Below, in pieces: positions 37,074-50,259 of a stretch of 64,000 nt of DNA. A model generated the notes under the pieces. The model made no database searches. It saw only the letters and a list, made by a program, of their open reading frames with translations, and had not been told where the DNA came from. The stretch is from NCBI GenBank assembly GCA_005281725.1, contig SSBO01000001.1:1720399-1784398 (forward strand). The letters are read 5' to 3'. Position 1 is the stretch's first letter; the number at the start of each line of letters is the position of its first letter. The position numbers were made by a program, and so were the translations under genes. Source of the stretch: Wuchereria bancrofti. Lineage: Eukaryota; Nematoda; Chromadorea; Rhabditida; Onchocercidae.

Positions 37074-37228
37074 TGACGTTGTAAAAATTTTTTGACGTTG
37101 TACGTACGTGTGAAAATCTTTTCGTAAATAAGTCATACATACAAATAGGAAGAGTACAGTAATGCATGTATGCAAGCATAATCACGTATGTGTTTTACAT
37201 TTTAGTTACGTAACTTATTCGTACGTCA
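37074..37228. promoter_or_regulatory. Cluster of CRE/bZIP-like motifs
   Basis: Within 155 bases there are two tgacgttgta copies (37074 and 37093), a TTACGTAA palindrome (37207-37214) matching the PAR/NFIL3-type bZIP site, and TACGTCA (37222-37228), one base from a CRE half. The block also holds gtacgtac. Whether it acts on the NR4A or CaMKK gene is unknown. Confidence 0.3.
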
Positions 37229-40200
37229 CGAGATTACTATAACTTACTTACTTTGCACAATACTATGGTATCACTTATTTCATACACTTTGTTAATATCA
37301 AACATAAAATCTATTAATTTTGCTATGACAAAATTGAGAAATTGACCCTTTTCTCCTGTAATTATAATTTATATCTGCTCTTTAACCTTTAACCTTATCA
37401 TTATCATATGCTATAGTTAAACTCTACTTTACCTTATGCAACAAAGATGATATCACTAAGCATTGCAATTATTAATCTTCTAACAATGGGATATTTCGTG
37501 TTGCAATTATTTAAGCAAAAATTTCAGTTCAATCCATAACAAAATTAATTATCTAATTAATAATTTATTGTGTAGGTCCCTCTTTCTCGTAAAACGAAAA
37601 AGAAAAAATGTAAAAATTTCAGTTTCTTTTATCTTTTTTTTTCTTTTTCTATTCGAATGTATTTGTTTGATTTCAATTTCATCTATTTTTCATTCGGATA
37701 AAACAAAAAATAAAAAAAAAATTTACCTTTTTTAAATGTCAAATTTTTTTCTTTATTATTAATTTTTGCTTCAAATTTCGTTTTTCTTCTTCCGGTAGCA
37801 AATTTTTGCTTCCATTTCGTTTCCTTTACCACTTCAAAGAAAAAAAAAATAAATAATAATGAATTGAAATCAAAAAAAAAATTCTTTTTGTTTTAATATA
37901 TCACAAAAAGAAAAACAATTTCTTCTCTCTCTGTTTCGTCTTTTCATTACTGTCAATTCCTCTTTTTTTGAAAATTTCATTTTTCGAATACCATTTAAAA
38001 AGTCAAAAATTATGAGCTTTGTGCAATTTTTTCTTTCTTTGATGTTTCAAAGACGCCTCTTAGAAATATTTCAAAAAAAGAAACTTTTTTTTTTTTTTGA
38101 AATGAAACAATCATTCATCTGTACACAATACTATCTTAGAATACTGAGAAATTTGCAAACAAAAAAAAAAACAAACAAACAAACAAAAAAATGATAAAAT
38201 TGTTAAGAAATTTGGATTACGGTAGCAAAACTACTTGAAATGTCATTTTTTTTGTCTTTCATAAGAATTTTCCATTTTAATCATAAAATAGTTCTGTTAT
38301 CAATTTTACAAAAACTTTAGTACCACAACATTTTGTATTATTATCAGGCTAAGAGCACTAATAAGTGCAACTATAACTGGGCTAAATTATTTCTGTAAAT
38401 TGATTTGTTGCGTGAAATTTCAAATATATGCTTATAATTATGAATTATAAAAATAAGTAAATAACAAATTTAATTTTGAACTTATATATTTTAGGTTATA
38501 TTTCAGTTATAAATTACATTAAGAGATTTTTTCTATATTTTGTGGCAGGAAAAGTGTAATTTTGACAAAATTTGATTAATTGTATCATTATAGATAATTG
38601 AGAGTAATTAAAATTATAGCAATGTATGATTTCAATGAATGTAAAAAATTGCATAAGCACAATGATGCGATAATAGTAATTTCAATTTAAGCTTTCATTC
38701 CATGTTAAATTATTAATTTATATATTAGGAAGTAATCAAGAAAGTGTTGTTATCACTATTGTTGATTAAGAAGGTTAATGATTATAAGAGCTAATGAAAT
38801 AATGAAAATACAGGAATTTATTAAAATCTGATTTAAAAAAAAAATCATTTGATTGTCCGTATGAAAATTTAAAAATTTTTAATTTTGTGCTTACTTTCTT
38901 AAATTCTTGTATATTTCGATAATTTTGATAGATAGTTTAATATATTAGCTGTGAAATGCTCTAAATAGGATCGTACCATCAAAAACCGACAAAGTTTTTT
39001 TTAATTTTTTTAGGAAATTTATTAAAATCTTGAATATATCTTATTCATATAGATCAAATTATAACAATTATTTAATTGTTTGAATATAATTGATGTAATA
39101 ATTCAGAAATTGCTAAATAAATTTTTAATTGATATATTAAATTATTTTATTAATTACAGCTAAAGATATAACTTTTATCAACAATCTTTACTATAATTAC
39201 TTATTCATCATTTATATAATTTATCTAAGATTCTTGGAAAATAATCGTTTTTTATTTATTTCTTAAATTTATTGTAAAATTTATGCTGATTGATTTAAGC
39301 TTAGAGGATGCTGTTGTAACAAATGATTTATGTTAAGATATCTGATAAGCATGTGTTCCCAACAAAAGAAACACAGATGTTAATTTTTGATTTCATGAAG
39401 CAATTTCGAAAACATATGAGCTAATTAATTTTGATTATTTAAGTATGAGAAAGTTAACTATTAAAGATTATTTGAATATAAGTATTTTATTTCATTCATC
39501 AATTGTTATTCTGTTGAAATTTTTACTGAAAATTTTGATATCATTTAAAAATGAAAAAAAATGAGAATTAAGGTTTATCATTTAAAATTTTCATCGATAA
39601 TTTTGAACTTGAGAAATATTAATTAATTATTTTACAAAATAACCCTTATTTGATCAATTTTTATCAAATAAAAAATCCTACATATTCGACCGAAGTGTTT
39701 CTAAAATTTGTGATCCTCTTTGGTAGATGTCGTATTACACGTAAATCGTATAAGTACACGTGGACTATGACTGGACTAAAATAATCCAAGAGATACAGTA
39801 TTGCATTTTGTATTGGTTATACTTCTAAAGATGTGACGTATGACATTTAATGAGCAAGACTTGAACTGATGAATACTTTAGTAAATTCAGTAAATTGAAT
39901 CAAATACAAAATTTATTTTTGATTTAATCAAATGAGTTTAACAATTTCTTCTTTTCAAATTATAAATATTAATCATTTACAGTTGTATTAGGTAGTGCTT
40001 CTTGAAATTAAAAATCAGATTGAAATCAATACAAATTGTTTATATTTCGCTTTTTTTAAATACTGTTTTATTTGCTAGAATTGAGTTGCATTAAGTAAGT
40101 CATATCAGAGAGTTACATTAAGTAGGTCATATCAGGTAAACTAAATTATCAGAATATGCTCACTAATTTAATATACAAATTATTTGCCATCAAATTTAAT

Positions 40201-42219
40201 TATTTTATTATGATTTTTTTATAAAATTTTGCAAAGAGTTTTTCAAATCTTACAAAGAATTAGATATGGTTATCAGCAGTACTAATATAAAAGAAAACAC
40301 TGAATCTGTTTTAACCATTTTGATTGTATTTGCGAAAAGAGTTAAATCAATTCAAACTATAAAATAAATTTAGATGTTTAGTAAGTTATTAAATTCGAAA
40401 TGTTTACTGAACAGACAATTGAGAGAATAGTAAATGATAGTGTCAAAATATACTTAGCATTTGCTATTAGAAAACAAACTAGTAAACTTTTAAATTTATA
40501 AAATTACGAAAATTTTTATCACTCATAATTGTGACTTCATTTTTTAATACAATAATATAACTTTAAAACAAGCAGTGTTACATTTCGATCTTATAGTTAG
40601 TTTATATCTTTAATTTTAATTTGAGATTTGACAAGACGTTTATTCGTATCTATTTTAAATTCAATTACTCCATTTCTAATCATTATTTAACTTCTTTGTC
40701 TATATATTACAATGTCTTAAATTCAAAAAATATTTTCATTGTTGATAGAAGATAGAAATAAAAAACTTGATTAATTTTAAAAAACTCATAATTTCTCCAA
40801 TTTTTTTTTTTGCAAATGACTAGTTTTTTTATTGCTTCATCTCTTTTTTTTTGATACTTAAAGTAGAAGTTAAAGTAATTTAAGAATAATTCTAAATAAC
40901 ATTAATTACAATGCTAAATAATATGATAGTAATATAAAGATAAAATAGATAAAATCTATGAAAAAATAATTGAAAAAAAAAGAAATGAAATAAAATAAAA
41001 TTCTGATACAATTTAGGAGCACGAAAGAAGTGAATCGTTTAAGGCGAGCATATAGACATTTTGGACCCGTCGTCGTTCATTCCTCTCATCTTATTACCCC
41101 CCCAAATATTTCCCCAACTTTTGCCCTTTCAAACTTGATTTATAGTAATACTAATACTTACCATTGGATCTTTCTCTTTTTTTTTTCTCATTCATTATTT
41201 TGATTGACCTTACTTATATCATTAGCAAAACTTTGCAAGCAGCTATCTACCCTAACACATGAACAAGAGAGCAGATATGATTAGTTGCCAAATGATAGCA
41301 GTTATCATATCAGTAACAATTAGCAAAAGTATACTGTATAAGATTAAAAAGCCTATAATCATCTATTAGCTCAGTTTAATCCATTTCTTTTATCTCACTC
41401 ATACTATTACAGCTTTATTTCTAAAAATTTTTATCAAATTATATCAGATTTAAATGAATCAATCTTTCATCAACTGTAAAATATGTTATCAGTTAATAGT
41501 TTTTCATTATCAATGAATGCTTTAATTTCATCCTCCATTAGTTTTATTTGATATATTTCAAAACGTTGTATATTTGCAATATTAAAAAATAATACTAATA
41601 ATAAGTATTTTTCCTTTTTTGAGCTTAAGAATTTATTCTTCTCATAAAAATGAATCAGAAAAATATTGTACAATTTTTGTTATATGAATGAATGCTTCTT
41701 GGTTTTCAAAGAAAAGAAATTGTTTTATACAAACAAAAAAAAGAAAAAAAAGAGAAAGCATAATTTTGTTAACTTCTGCAAATTTAAATTATACCATTGT
41801 AAATTTTAAAGAGAATTGATCAGAGATAAATTGATGGATAATTAGTATAAATTATTATATAAGAGATATATTCATTATGCAGATATTATCATTATCTTTA
41901 ATACTCCTAATGGTATATCTCTAAAATATTATTAAGGTTTTTTTAATCTCTGAGTAATTAAAATTATGCAATTCTATCAAAGTTTATTATTTTTACTAAT
42001 AAGTATGAATTTGCACTTATTTTATTCTTATGATTTTATTTTTGTGAAATGAATTACTGAGAGATTTTTTGAAAAAATTACTTGTACACGAAAAATCTAT
42101 GATAGATTTGTCTAAAAAAAATTTATTCTGTAAAAATTAATTGCATTAAATATTTAAAACAAGAAGAAAATTTAACTTTTAGCATAAAAAAAAAAAAAAT
42201 TAAAAAACATATCGTCGCT

Positions 42220-42227
42220 TGACCTTT
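42220..42227 (-). promoter_or_regulatory. NBRE-type octamer just upstream of a candidate start codon
   Basis: AAAGGTCA on the minus strand, abutting the ATG at 42228. It lies in a G+C-richer patch (about 42205-42350) that stands out from the background. A single octamer is weak evidence by itself. Confidence 0.25.
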
Positions 42228-42252
42228 ATGAAAACGACCTCTCAGACCATTG
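42228..42252 (+). CDS. Candidate first coding exon of the NR4A gene
   Basis: An ATG followed by eight codons (MKTTSQTI) and one extra base, then a GTAGCTAAG donor. The extra G completes a codon with the first two bases of the exon-like segment at 43288 (GAG, Glu). A TTTTAG acceptor about 50 bases upstream could take a spliced leader. This is inference from phase only; the exon is tiny and could be coincidental. Confidence 0.25.
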
Positions 42253-43287
42253 GTAGCTAAGAGAGCTTGAAAAACCCCTGCACAATGATATTTGGTACTT
42301 CTCTGCTACCACACCCCATTTCTCCACCCAGTCATTGTATACTGTAGCATTGCAATCAAATCTTATTAAATGCAAATTGATTGTCGTCGTGAAAAATTTT
42401 TTTTTTTTTTGATTCTTTGAATAATTTTTTAATATACTTATTATAATTATTATTTTCAGGTTATTCTATTTATTCCTTTTTTTGTTTATTTTTGATAATA
42501 ATTTCAGCTCTTTTTAAATCAAATTTCAATAATTATTTTTTTGATGAGGAAATCGATTTGGACATAATATTAGACTTTGGTATCATTTGAGTGACATATA
42601 TTTATTTATATTTGATATAAGTTATCATATATGATTTCAAACAAAAATTTCGATTCAACTAATAAATAATTATATTTGTAAAATCTGAAAATAATTTATT
42701 TTTAGATAATTTTTTAATTGATTTAAAACATTTTAGAATAATTTAAGTTACTTTAATGATACTTTATGTTGTTAAAATTGATTTATTTAGCATAATAATA
42801 TATGAAAAATTATATGAAAAACATTTGAAAAATTTTGCTTTTATCAAGAATTTGTCTTGAACAAATTATATTTATGAATAATTTTACAAATTTTGCTAAA
42901 ACCAATAACTTAGTCTAAATTTCCTTATCATATGGTGAAAAAATTTCAATTGGCTACTATTTGAAAAGCCAAGATTACAAAATTTGTCTAACCTTTTGCT
43001 TTCCGAAGTAAATACTCTTAAATGGATCGTTGTATTATGCAAACGAAAGTTAATTTTTGGCCCATGTCTTTCTTTATTTTCAAATAAAATTTGTTGCTTT
43101 TTCTTTATTTCAGTAGAATTAAAATTAGGTAAGATTTTCTTATAAATCAAAAACCTTTAAAATTTCTTATAAACTATTATAAGTGAAATGATAGGAAAAA
43201 ATGAGTTTTAATATTTCATTACTTTTTCATTGATTAAATGTTAATTGTCATTTATTTTACGATAATTTTTCCTGAAATATAATTTAG

Positions 43288-43403
43288 AGCTGGTGGAAAG
43301 CAAGAGAGTACCGATAATTAGTAATAAGCAAGAATCATTTAAACAATTTCTGGACGGAAAATATTTGGATCTTAAAAGGCTATCAAATATGTTCGACATA
43401 TCA
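43288..43403 (+). CDS. Candidate upstream coding exon of the NR4A gene
   Basis: Bounded by an aatttag acceptor and a consensus GTAAGT donor, with only one frame open: 38 codons beginning LVESKRVPIISNKQESFKQF and ending SNMFDIS. It ends in phase 0, as does the acceptor at 53566, whose exon is open for 15 codons before the ATG (ECSTPNISRLSGTSA). Joined, they extend the NR4A protein. The intron between them would be about 10 kb. The peptide is not one I recognise; splicing signals, codon texture and phase are the support. Confidence 0.4.
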
Positions 43404-46400
43404 GTAAGTGATTATCAAATTAAATAAAAGTAAATTGCTGATTGCTGATTATTTTGACTTTCAAAATTAATATTTGTTATAGTCATATCGATCTGTATGA
43501 ATTTGCATTATTGCTTTTCTGTCAACAATGATTATATGATAGCTTAAGTTTATAATTAGACAGCTGATGTGATGATTTTTCCTTAGGGAATTCGAAAGTA
43601 GTCATATCCGATGTGTTAGCTTTTCATCAATGTGGGAAATCCTATATCAGATATTCAATAACTTCTGGTATTCTATATTTGATGTGTTGGTGACAATCAA
43701 ATAACAGTGTCATTTTTCAGAAATTTTATAGAAATACTTATTTTATTTCTTTTTTTAATTTTTTTTCCAAATAATTCATATCTTGTGGATTCTGATTTGT
43801 TGATATTTCTCTCATATTTTTATTGCTTTTGAATTTAATTTTTTTGTTGCTTTCTTTTTTCTATACCCGATACTTAATTTATAATGATAAGATTACTGCT
43901 AGTGATAAAATTGTTGAACATATTAATGATAAGATTAATTAAATGATCGTTCAAAATTAATTCTTTCACTTTCTTCTCTGCAAAAATTCTAAATATGTTA
44001 TTTGTTGCAACAATTCAATCGTTTCTTTTGCACTGATAAACAAAAAAAACTTTGATCACAAAGACTGAAGAAGTTATTTTATCTGCTATAATAGCAAATT
44101 TTAAAATCAGAATTGATAGAAAAGATAAAAATTTACAGCCTGTACTATTGCATACCTTTCATTTAATTAAGTCCCAAAAAGTTATAACATGGATTGATAT
44201 TGTTCTATACTTGTAAGTTTTCTACTAATTAATTAACTGAAAGGAAATCACCGTTTGATAATTAACAGTTGCAAGACAATTTCCATCTTGAACTTATCAG
44301 AAAACTTATATCATCCTACATTTGTTATCACATATCACTCTTGCAATTAATTGGTGATAAGCGATGATCAATTATATCATTGAAAACTTTTAAATAGTAA
44401 CATTATCTATTTTCTAACAAAAGTTGACAATTTGAACTAATTAATTAAGATAGTAAAATGATCTGATGCTCTGAAGCATTTGAACTTCTTTCATTAATAT
44501 TAGTTATGGATGATTTGTTAATACAATTAAATAAGTAATAGCCAAATAATTGTCTCAATAATTACACTAACATTTACTTTATTTTAAAAATAGTAAAAAA
44601 CAATTACAGTACTACTCATTTTTACATACGTTTATATTTTGTTCTTCATTAGCTTTATTATATTTATGAATTTCACTGGCAAATTTGTGGAATTGTCAAT
44701 TTACCACAAATCTAAATATTTGTTGAAATTTTTTTAAGAAAGGACTTTAGTCTCATTTTAGATTTTAATTAATTAAAACTTTAAGTGAGATAAAATAATG
44801 CATAAAGCAACATCTGTTATTAAAAAAAAAAAAAAAAAAACCACTTTTCCTTTCTTTTTAACCAAAAATTTTTTAAGATAAATTACAATCACTTACCTGT
44901 CTCTATCCGTATGCTATCGAAATGATCAATTATTTTAATTTTGATTTCACTTTGAAAAAAGAAAAATTATAATTTAAACTATTTAGCTCTTAATGATTAT
45001 GTAGATTTGTTGTTCAAAGAGAAAGAGAGAGAGAGGGAGAGAGATACAGGGCAAGTTTAGTCCCTCAAATACTAACTAACAGATGTAACCAAAAAAAAAA
45101 AATAGCATATCGTTTATTCATATTCATTAGTCATTAATGCACAACAAAAAATGGGTAAGAGAAAGTTTTTGAAAGTGTAAAGCTAAATGGATATAATAGC
45201 CTATCAACAATCCTATCTTACCCTAAATGATAGGTTAGTTTTGGTTAGAAATAGACGAAGAATGAAGAATAAGTTTGTTACGATGAGTGATAAACCTTTC
45301 ACCTATCATTTATTGTTCATAGGTGAGCAATTAGTCATTCCGATAGGTTTTTCATATAAGAAAAAAATAAATAAAAAAAAAAACAAACAAACAAATATAC
45401 ATATTATTTGGGGATACTTGATTCAAATATATGCGCCACGCGTCTTTTTTTTTTTCCTATTCTAAGCCTTAATAAAAATAATAAAACAATTTTTTTTTTA
45501 AATTTTCACTAATAATTTCAATTTTTATATTATTTCATCTTTTTATATTATATAAAAATATAAATATTAACTATACTATTAACTTTAAACAATACGTAAA
45601 CTATTACATTATTCATTTTTAAAATAGATCATTTTGATATAATATCATATAAATTTATATTTCATGAAATTTATCAATTCAATAGTAAAATGCTAATATT
45701 AAAGTGAATTTATTACATTGATGTAGAAATGAAATGAAATTATGAAACTGAGAAGTAAATGTTTAATATCAATATAATAATAAATTTATACTCCATTATT
45801 TTTCAAACAAATATTAAAATTAAAATTTTAATCTTTTTTTTATTGTTACATTATAAAAATGTAAAAATAATCGTTTCTAGGTGCAATTTTTGTAGCAAAT
45901 ATATATTTTTTTTGGTGCTAACAAAAGTAAACTGTGAAATTATATTGCAGCTTAATTAAATTATACAATTAGTATTATAAGAATGTGTAATGTTGATAAT
46001 TTGTAGCATTCTACTTAAGATCTATTGCTAAGAAGAAAATATGATTTTACATGCATAGCAAACAGTTCTGCCTCTCTTCTAGCTTTAATAACACTTTTTT
46101 CTTTTTTTTTAAATAAAGCGTTTTGGTGTCTGTTTGTAGATCAATAAACACATTTATATATCGTTTATTTGATGGAATATTGCTTTAATAGTTTAATAAT
46201 TTTTAATTTTAATTAAAAACAACAAAAAAAAAAATATTTGTATATTTAATTGATCACAAAATCAAGCGCAATAAGAACTGAATTGTAAGAAGTTAATGAG
46301 ATGATTAATCTGTTCAGTTGATATTATATCAATTTCCATTGAAGTGAAATAGGAAGAATGCTCAAGAGTAATTTTATCATTGTTATATTAAAGATCGAAA

Positions 46401-48502
46401 TAATGATGTAATGACATTTGCGCTTCACGAACTTTTCAACATATAAGAAATCAGATTTTAGGCTTACTGAATTATTACTTAAATATTTGACTCAAAAGAA
46501 AGCAAATCCCCATAATAATATAACTCATAATTAAGTCTTTTCTTTCTCTAGTTATTAAGAAGGCAGCGATGAAATTTGAATTATGCTACTGTCATCATTG
46601 TGATAAAAACTGATACTGTAGTTTGAATAATTTATAGAAATTAAAGTATTACTATAATTCAGGTCAATCAACCAATTTCAATATTTCTAAATGAGAAAAT
46701 AACACTTAGATCTAAGAGAAAAGAATGAATTACTTTAATAGGTTAATATTTAAATTTAATGACAAACAATTTTATCAATTTACAGGCAGCTAGGAGCTTA
46801 AAAAAGCTGTTGTTATTGTTTACAATTCCAATGAATAATTTCAATCTAAAATTATTATCACTTGATAAATATGACATATTCTATTTAAATCAAACTGTTT
46901 TCAAAATTCTTTTAAAAACAAGAAAAATGCTCATTTCAGGATTAAACACTACTGCTTTTAGTTTATTTTAAAGTATACATATATATATAGATTCTATTTT
47001 CACATCTTGAGCTGATTAAAAATTTTTCAACCTAACTTTTTATCAATCAATCTGTTGCTATGAAGCTAGAAGTGCAATTTTTAATTTAGATTTAATTTTT
47101 TACATTTCAATCTTTTCTGTTTAAAACGACGAAAAAGCAAACGTTTTTCTTTTTGCACAACTTTTTTTTCCCTAACTTATCAAACTTAATAACTACGAAA
47201 TCATAAAATTCCAAAAATTTTTAATAAACTAGAAAATGTCTTGACAACATTTCCGCTCTATACATAACGATTATTTCAATTTGCTTTGAACGTTCTTTTA
47301 TCAATTTGTATTATTAGAAACAGATGACATACTTCAAGCGACAATTTCCATAAGACGCATTTCAATTATTGATTAATTTAGTGTGAGTGATAAGAAATTG
47401 ATAATATTCCATTGATGTTTAAGAAATGAAATAATTTCATTTCATTCATTGCTTTATGATTAAATATTGGAAGTGAAAATAAAAAAGATCATTGAAAATA
47501 TTTGAGGTATTCATTCAGTAAAAGGCACAATTCATAAAAACGCACTAATTAGTTCAATTAATTTTTCCCTTTTCTTTTAGCAATAGATTATAGATTATTT
47601 TTATTTTGCATTCGAAGATAATTTAAACATTTTGTTTCTTTTCTTAATTTCCTCAAATATCTGTAATAAAAACAAAAAAAATGAATCAGAGATTTTGCCT
47701 CATTCGTTGATTAGATAAAAAAAAATTCAACAATTTAATTGTCTTTTGCTTTTTAAATTATTGCCTTTTGTCCACATATTTTTTTTTCTAAATTAAACTA
47801 TGTAATAGACGTAAATATTCCAATCACAGTTATATAAATAACAAAAAATAGTTTATTGATTGATTTTTATTTCTGCGAAATGATTGAAATGATTAAGAAT
47901 GAAAAGTTATCAGAGTGATAGTAAAGAAATGAAACGAAATTTATTCATTTCGAATTTTCTCTATAACTATATACCGATGGATCAATATTTCATCGAGAAT
48001 TTATTCACATTGAAACAAATTTTGAGCACTAGCAACGATCAGTGATCATGCCTTAATTGTTTTTGCTTTATGTAATTAAACAATTGCATCGAAATAGTAA
48101 TTCAAAACTTTCGAAATGGTTGACTGTAGCTTTATTTCATCTATGCTAACAATTTCTAACTTTAAACAATAAAAAAATGAACTTTTTGTTTAATATAAAA
48201 AAAGTTTTAAAATGATAAAAAAAATCTTTTTTTTTGATTTGTATATTTAAGTATATCATTTCATTGCTATACCAAACAAAATCATTTTTTCCTAAAAATT
48301 CAGGGTGTAATGCTTAATTAATTTTAACATATCGGTTCGGTTTATGTTTTTCTTTTCTTTTTTGCAATCTTTTTAAATAAATTTGTATTTCAAGTAAAAT
48401 TTCTTTTGTTGAAATAAAATTTTGCTCTATTCTAAGTGATTGCACAAACCTGCAAATTTTTTTGCATGCAATAAATGCAACTGTTGCAGTGTAATGTCAT
48501 AT

Positions 48503-48569
48503 CGTTTCCGTTTTCCGCTTTTACATACCGTTTCCGTTTTTCGCTTTTACATACCGTTTCCGTTTTTCG
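48503..48569. repeat. 26-bp tandem repeat, 2.6 copies
   Basis: cgtttccgttttccgctttt-type units begin at 48503, 48529 and 48555, the last truncated at tttttcg. Copies differ by a single base. The CpG-containing unit contrasts with the surrounding sequence. Confidence 0.85.
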
Positions 48570-48688
48570 TTTGAAAGGAATGATTTCCAGTTATGGAGAT
48601 GCAGCCTATTTTATTCACTTCAATTGGCTAAGCTAATGTAACTTTTTCTCAGACAGAATATCTTAAGCATTTTAAACTTCTGTGTTTG

Positions 48689-48743
48689 TCCTCCTCTCTC
48701 TTCCTCCTTCCCTCCCCCTCTCTCTCTCTCTCTCTCTGTCCTT
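48689..48743. repeat. Pyrimidine-rich (CT/CCT)n tract
   Basis: A C/T-only run dominated by tctctc on its 3' side and cctcc on its 5' side. Simple-sequence repeat. Confidence 0.9.
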
Positions 48744-49442
48744 CATTTAAATCAATGATAACTATCCGAGAAAAAAAAACCTAATAAGTCAGAATTTTAC
48801 GAATGTTATATCCAGTTTACAAGATGATTTGATTTAATTAGAAATTTTTCGATTTAAATATTTTTGGTAAATTATGTTTAGCTTTAGCTTTAAAAAAGAT
48901 TAATTATGCTTTATCAATTCTATGATTTTGATATTTTCTGTTATCAGTTAGTAAGATGCATAAATGTCATTTTTCATCTTCAGTTGATAGAGCAAATTAC
49001 TGGAAGATAGTATTTTGTACTGGTTTTAATTCTGAGCTTTTTTTATACAACACTAAATTTTGAAATAATTTTTCTTTCCTTTTTTAATTTATTGAGAATG
49101 TTCTGTGCATAAGTCATTTTGTCGCATTTTCGGAAATTTTCTAGCAATGTTCTAATTAAGGTAAATCATAAATTAGACCAAAATATCACTCTTCAAACTA
49201 TTTACAATTAATTTTAATACAATTTTTTAAAGAAGTTTCAGTTATTTGAATAAGTGTAGGTAATTTCTCATAATATTGTCAAATTCGTACCATTTAAAAA
49301 AAAAATTGAAAGTTTAAAAGCGGAATTCAAGTATAATTATTTTCTTTCCACAAAGTGTTTAATTGCAAAGCTGATTTTTTGTTATTTGTCATTTGTAAAT
49401 GAAATAACGATATTTATACAAAAAGTTTAGAAATACGTAGAC

Positions 49443-49774
49443 TTTTTTTCTCATTTTTTGTTTCAGTCGGTGATTTTTTCAAAACTCTTTGATCTGACAG
49501 CGAAGAGCAAAGTTTTTGACTTTTAAAGAAAAAAAATTTAATTACAAAAAACAGTCAAAATACCTGTCATAACAGAGACTTGAAAGTATTTTTTTTTTTT
49601 CATAGAAAGAAATAGTTAGACGTGTGATTCTCGTACGTAAAGCATTAATTTAACTCGTAGAAGTTTATTTGAAATCATTTAAATCATTGCAATTTTTAAT
49701 GAGAATTTCCAATTTCATTTCAATCATGTGAGTTTTTAAAAAAAGTGACCGACTGAAACAAAAAATGAAAAAAA
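49443..49774. mobile_element. MITE-like element, 332 bp, long terminal inverted repeats
   Basis: The two ends are inverted copies: 49452-49471 (cattttttgtttcagtcggt) is exactly repeated in reverse complement at 49748-49767. Similarity extends inwards through a T-run and aaaactc, giving arms of about 45 bases that are nearly identical. The interior has no reading frame, so it is non-autonomous. The cagtcggt core recalls Tc1/mariner-type ends, but the exact terminus and target duplication could not be fixed because the outer ends run into T- and A-runs. Confidence 0.7.
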
Positions 49775-50195
49775 TTAAGTTAAATCTGTATTAAGTTCAA
49801 TTTGCTGCTACTCAACTAAATGTGCCAATTGTCATGGAAATTTCTTTTTTGTTTTCATTTTATCATAAACATTATGTTGTTTGTTGATAAAATTAATTAA
49901 TTATTCCGTTTAGTACATTTCATGGAATTTGAAATTTTTCATTCATTCTAACAAAATCACCTTTTAAAAAATGAGAAAAAAAAAGCAAATTTAAATATAT
50001 TTTTAATTTTAGAAAAAAGAAATTAATTGCAACAATTGGTATTTAAAGAATTGATTAAAATTTTAATTTGTCGTTTTCTTAGAATTAAACTGATATTAAG
50101 AATATTTAGTATGAAAGAAGAGAATTGAACATATATGGCAAAGTTTTATAATGAAACAGTGAGAAATGAGAATGTTGAGAAGTGATATGGAATAG

Positions 50196-50259
50196 AAAGG
50201 AGGAAGGAAGGAAGGAAGGAAAGAAGGAAGGAAGGAAGGAAGGAAGAAAGAAAGGAAGA
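50196..50259. repeat. (GGAA)n microsatellite
   Basis: About fifteen GGAA units with a few AGAAAG interruptions. The antisense reading gives the SFLPSFLPS repeat in a minus-strand open frame, which I do not regard as a gene. Confidence 0.9.

Larger units (their letters stand above)
33001..42219. other. Long intergenic spacer, second part
   Basis: No confident gene. Notable contents: a (GA)n run near 33247-33268, an open G+C-richer patch (33324-33446), an 8-bp hairpin (34228-34254), a bZIP-motif cluster (37074-37228), a 28-bp tandem duplication (about 40084-40137) and a G+C-richer patch at 41017-41110. In that last patch one frame stays open after a TTTAG acceptor, but no matching donor or partner exon was found. 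Confidence 0.5.

Noticed and set aside
42252..42310. Hairpin ggtagc...gctacc considered as a pre-microRNA
   Set aside because: Only about 12 pairs with a bulge and a loop near 32 bases; too weak for a microRNA precursor.
45187..45465. 92-codon open frame with a plausible N-terminal half
   Set aside because: It spans an inverted repeat and degenerates into K- and F-rich runs from A and T tracts. No acceptor or homologue is apparent.
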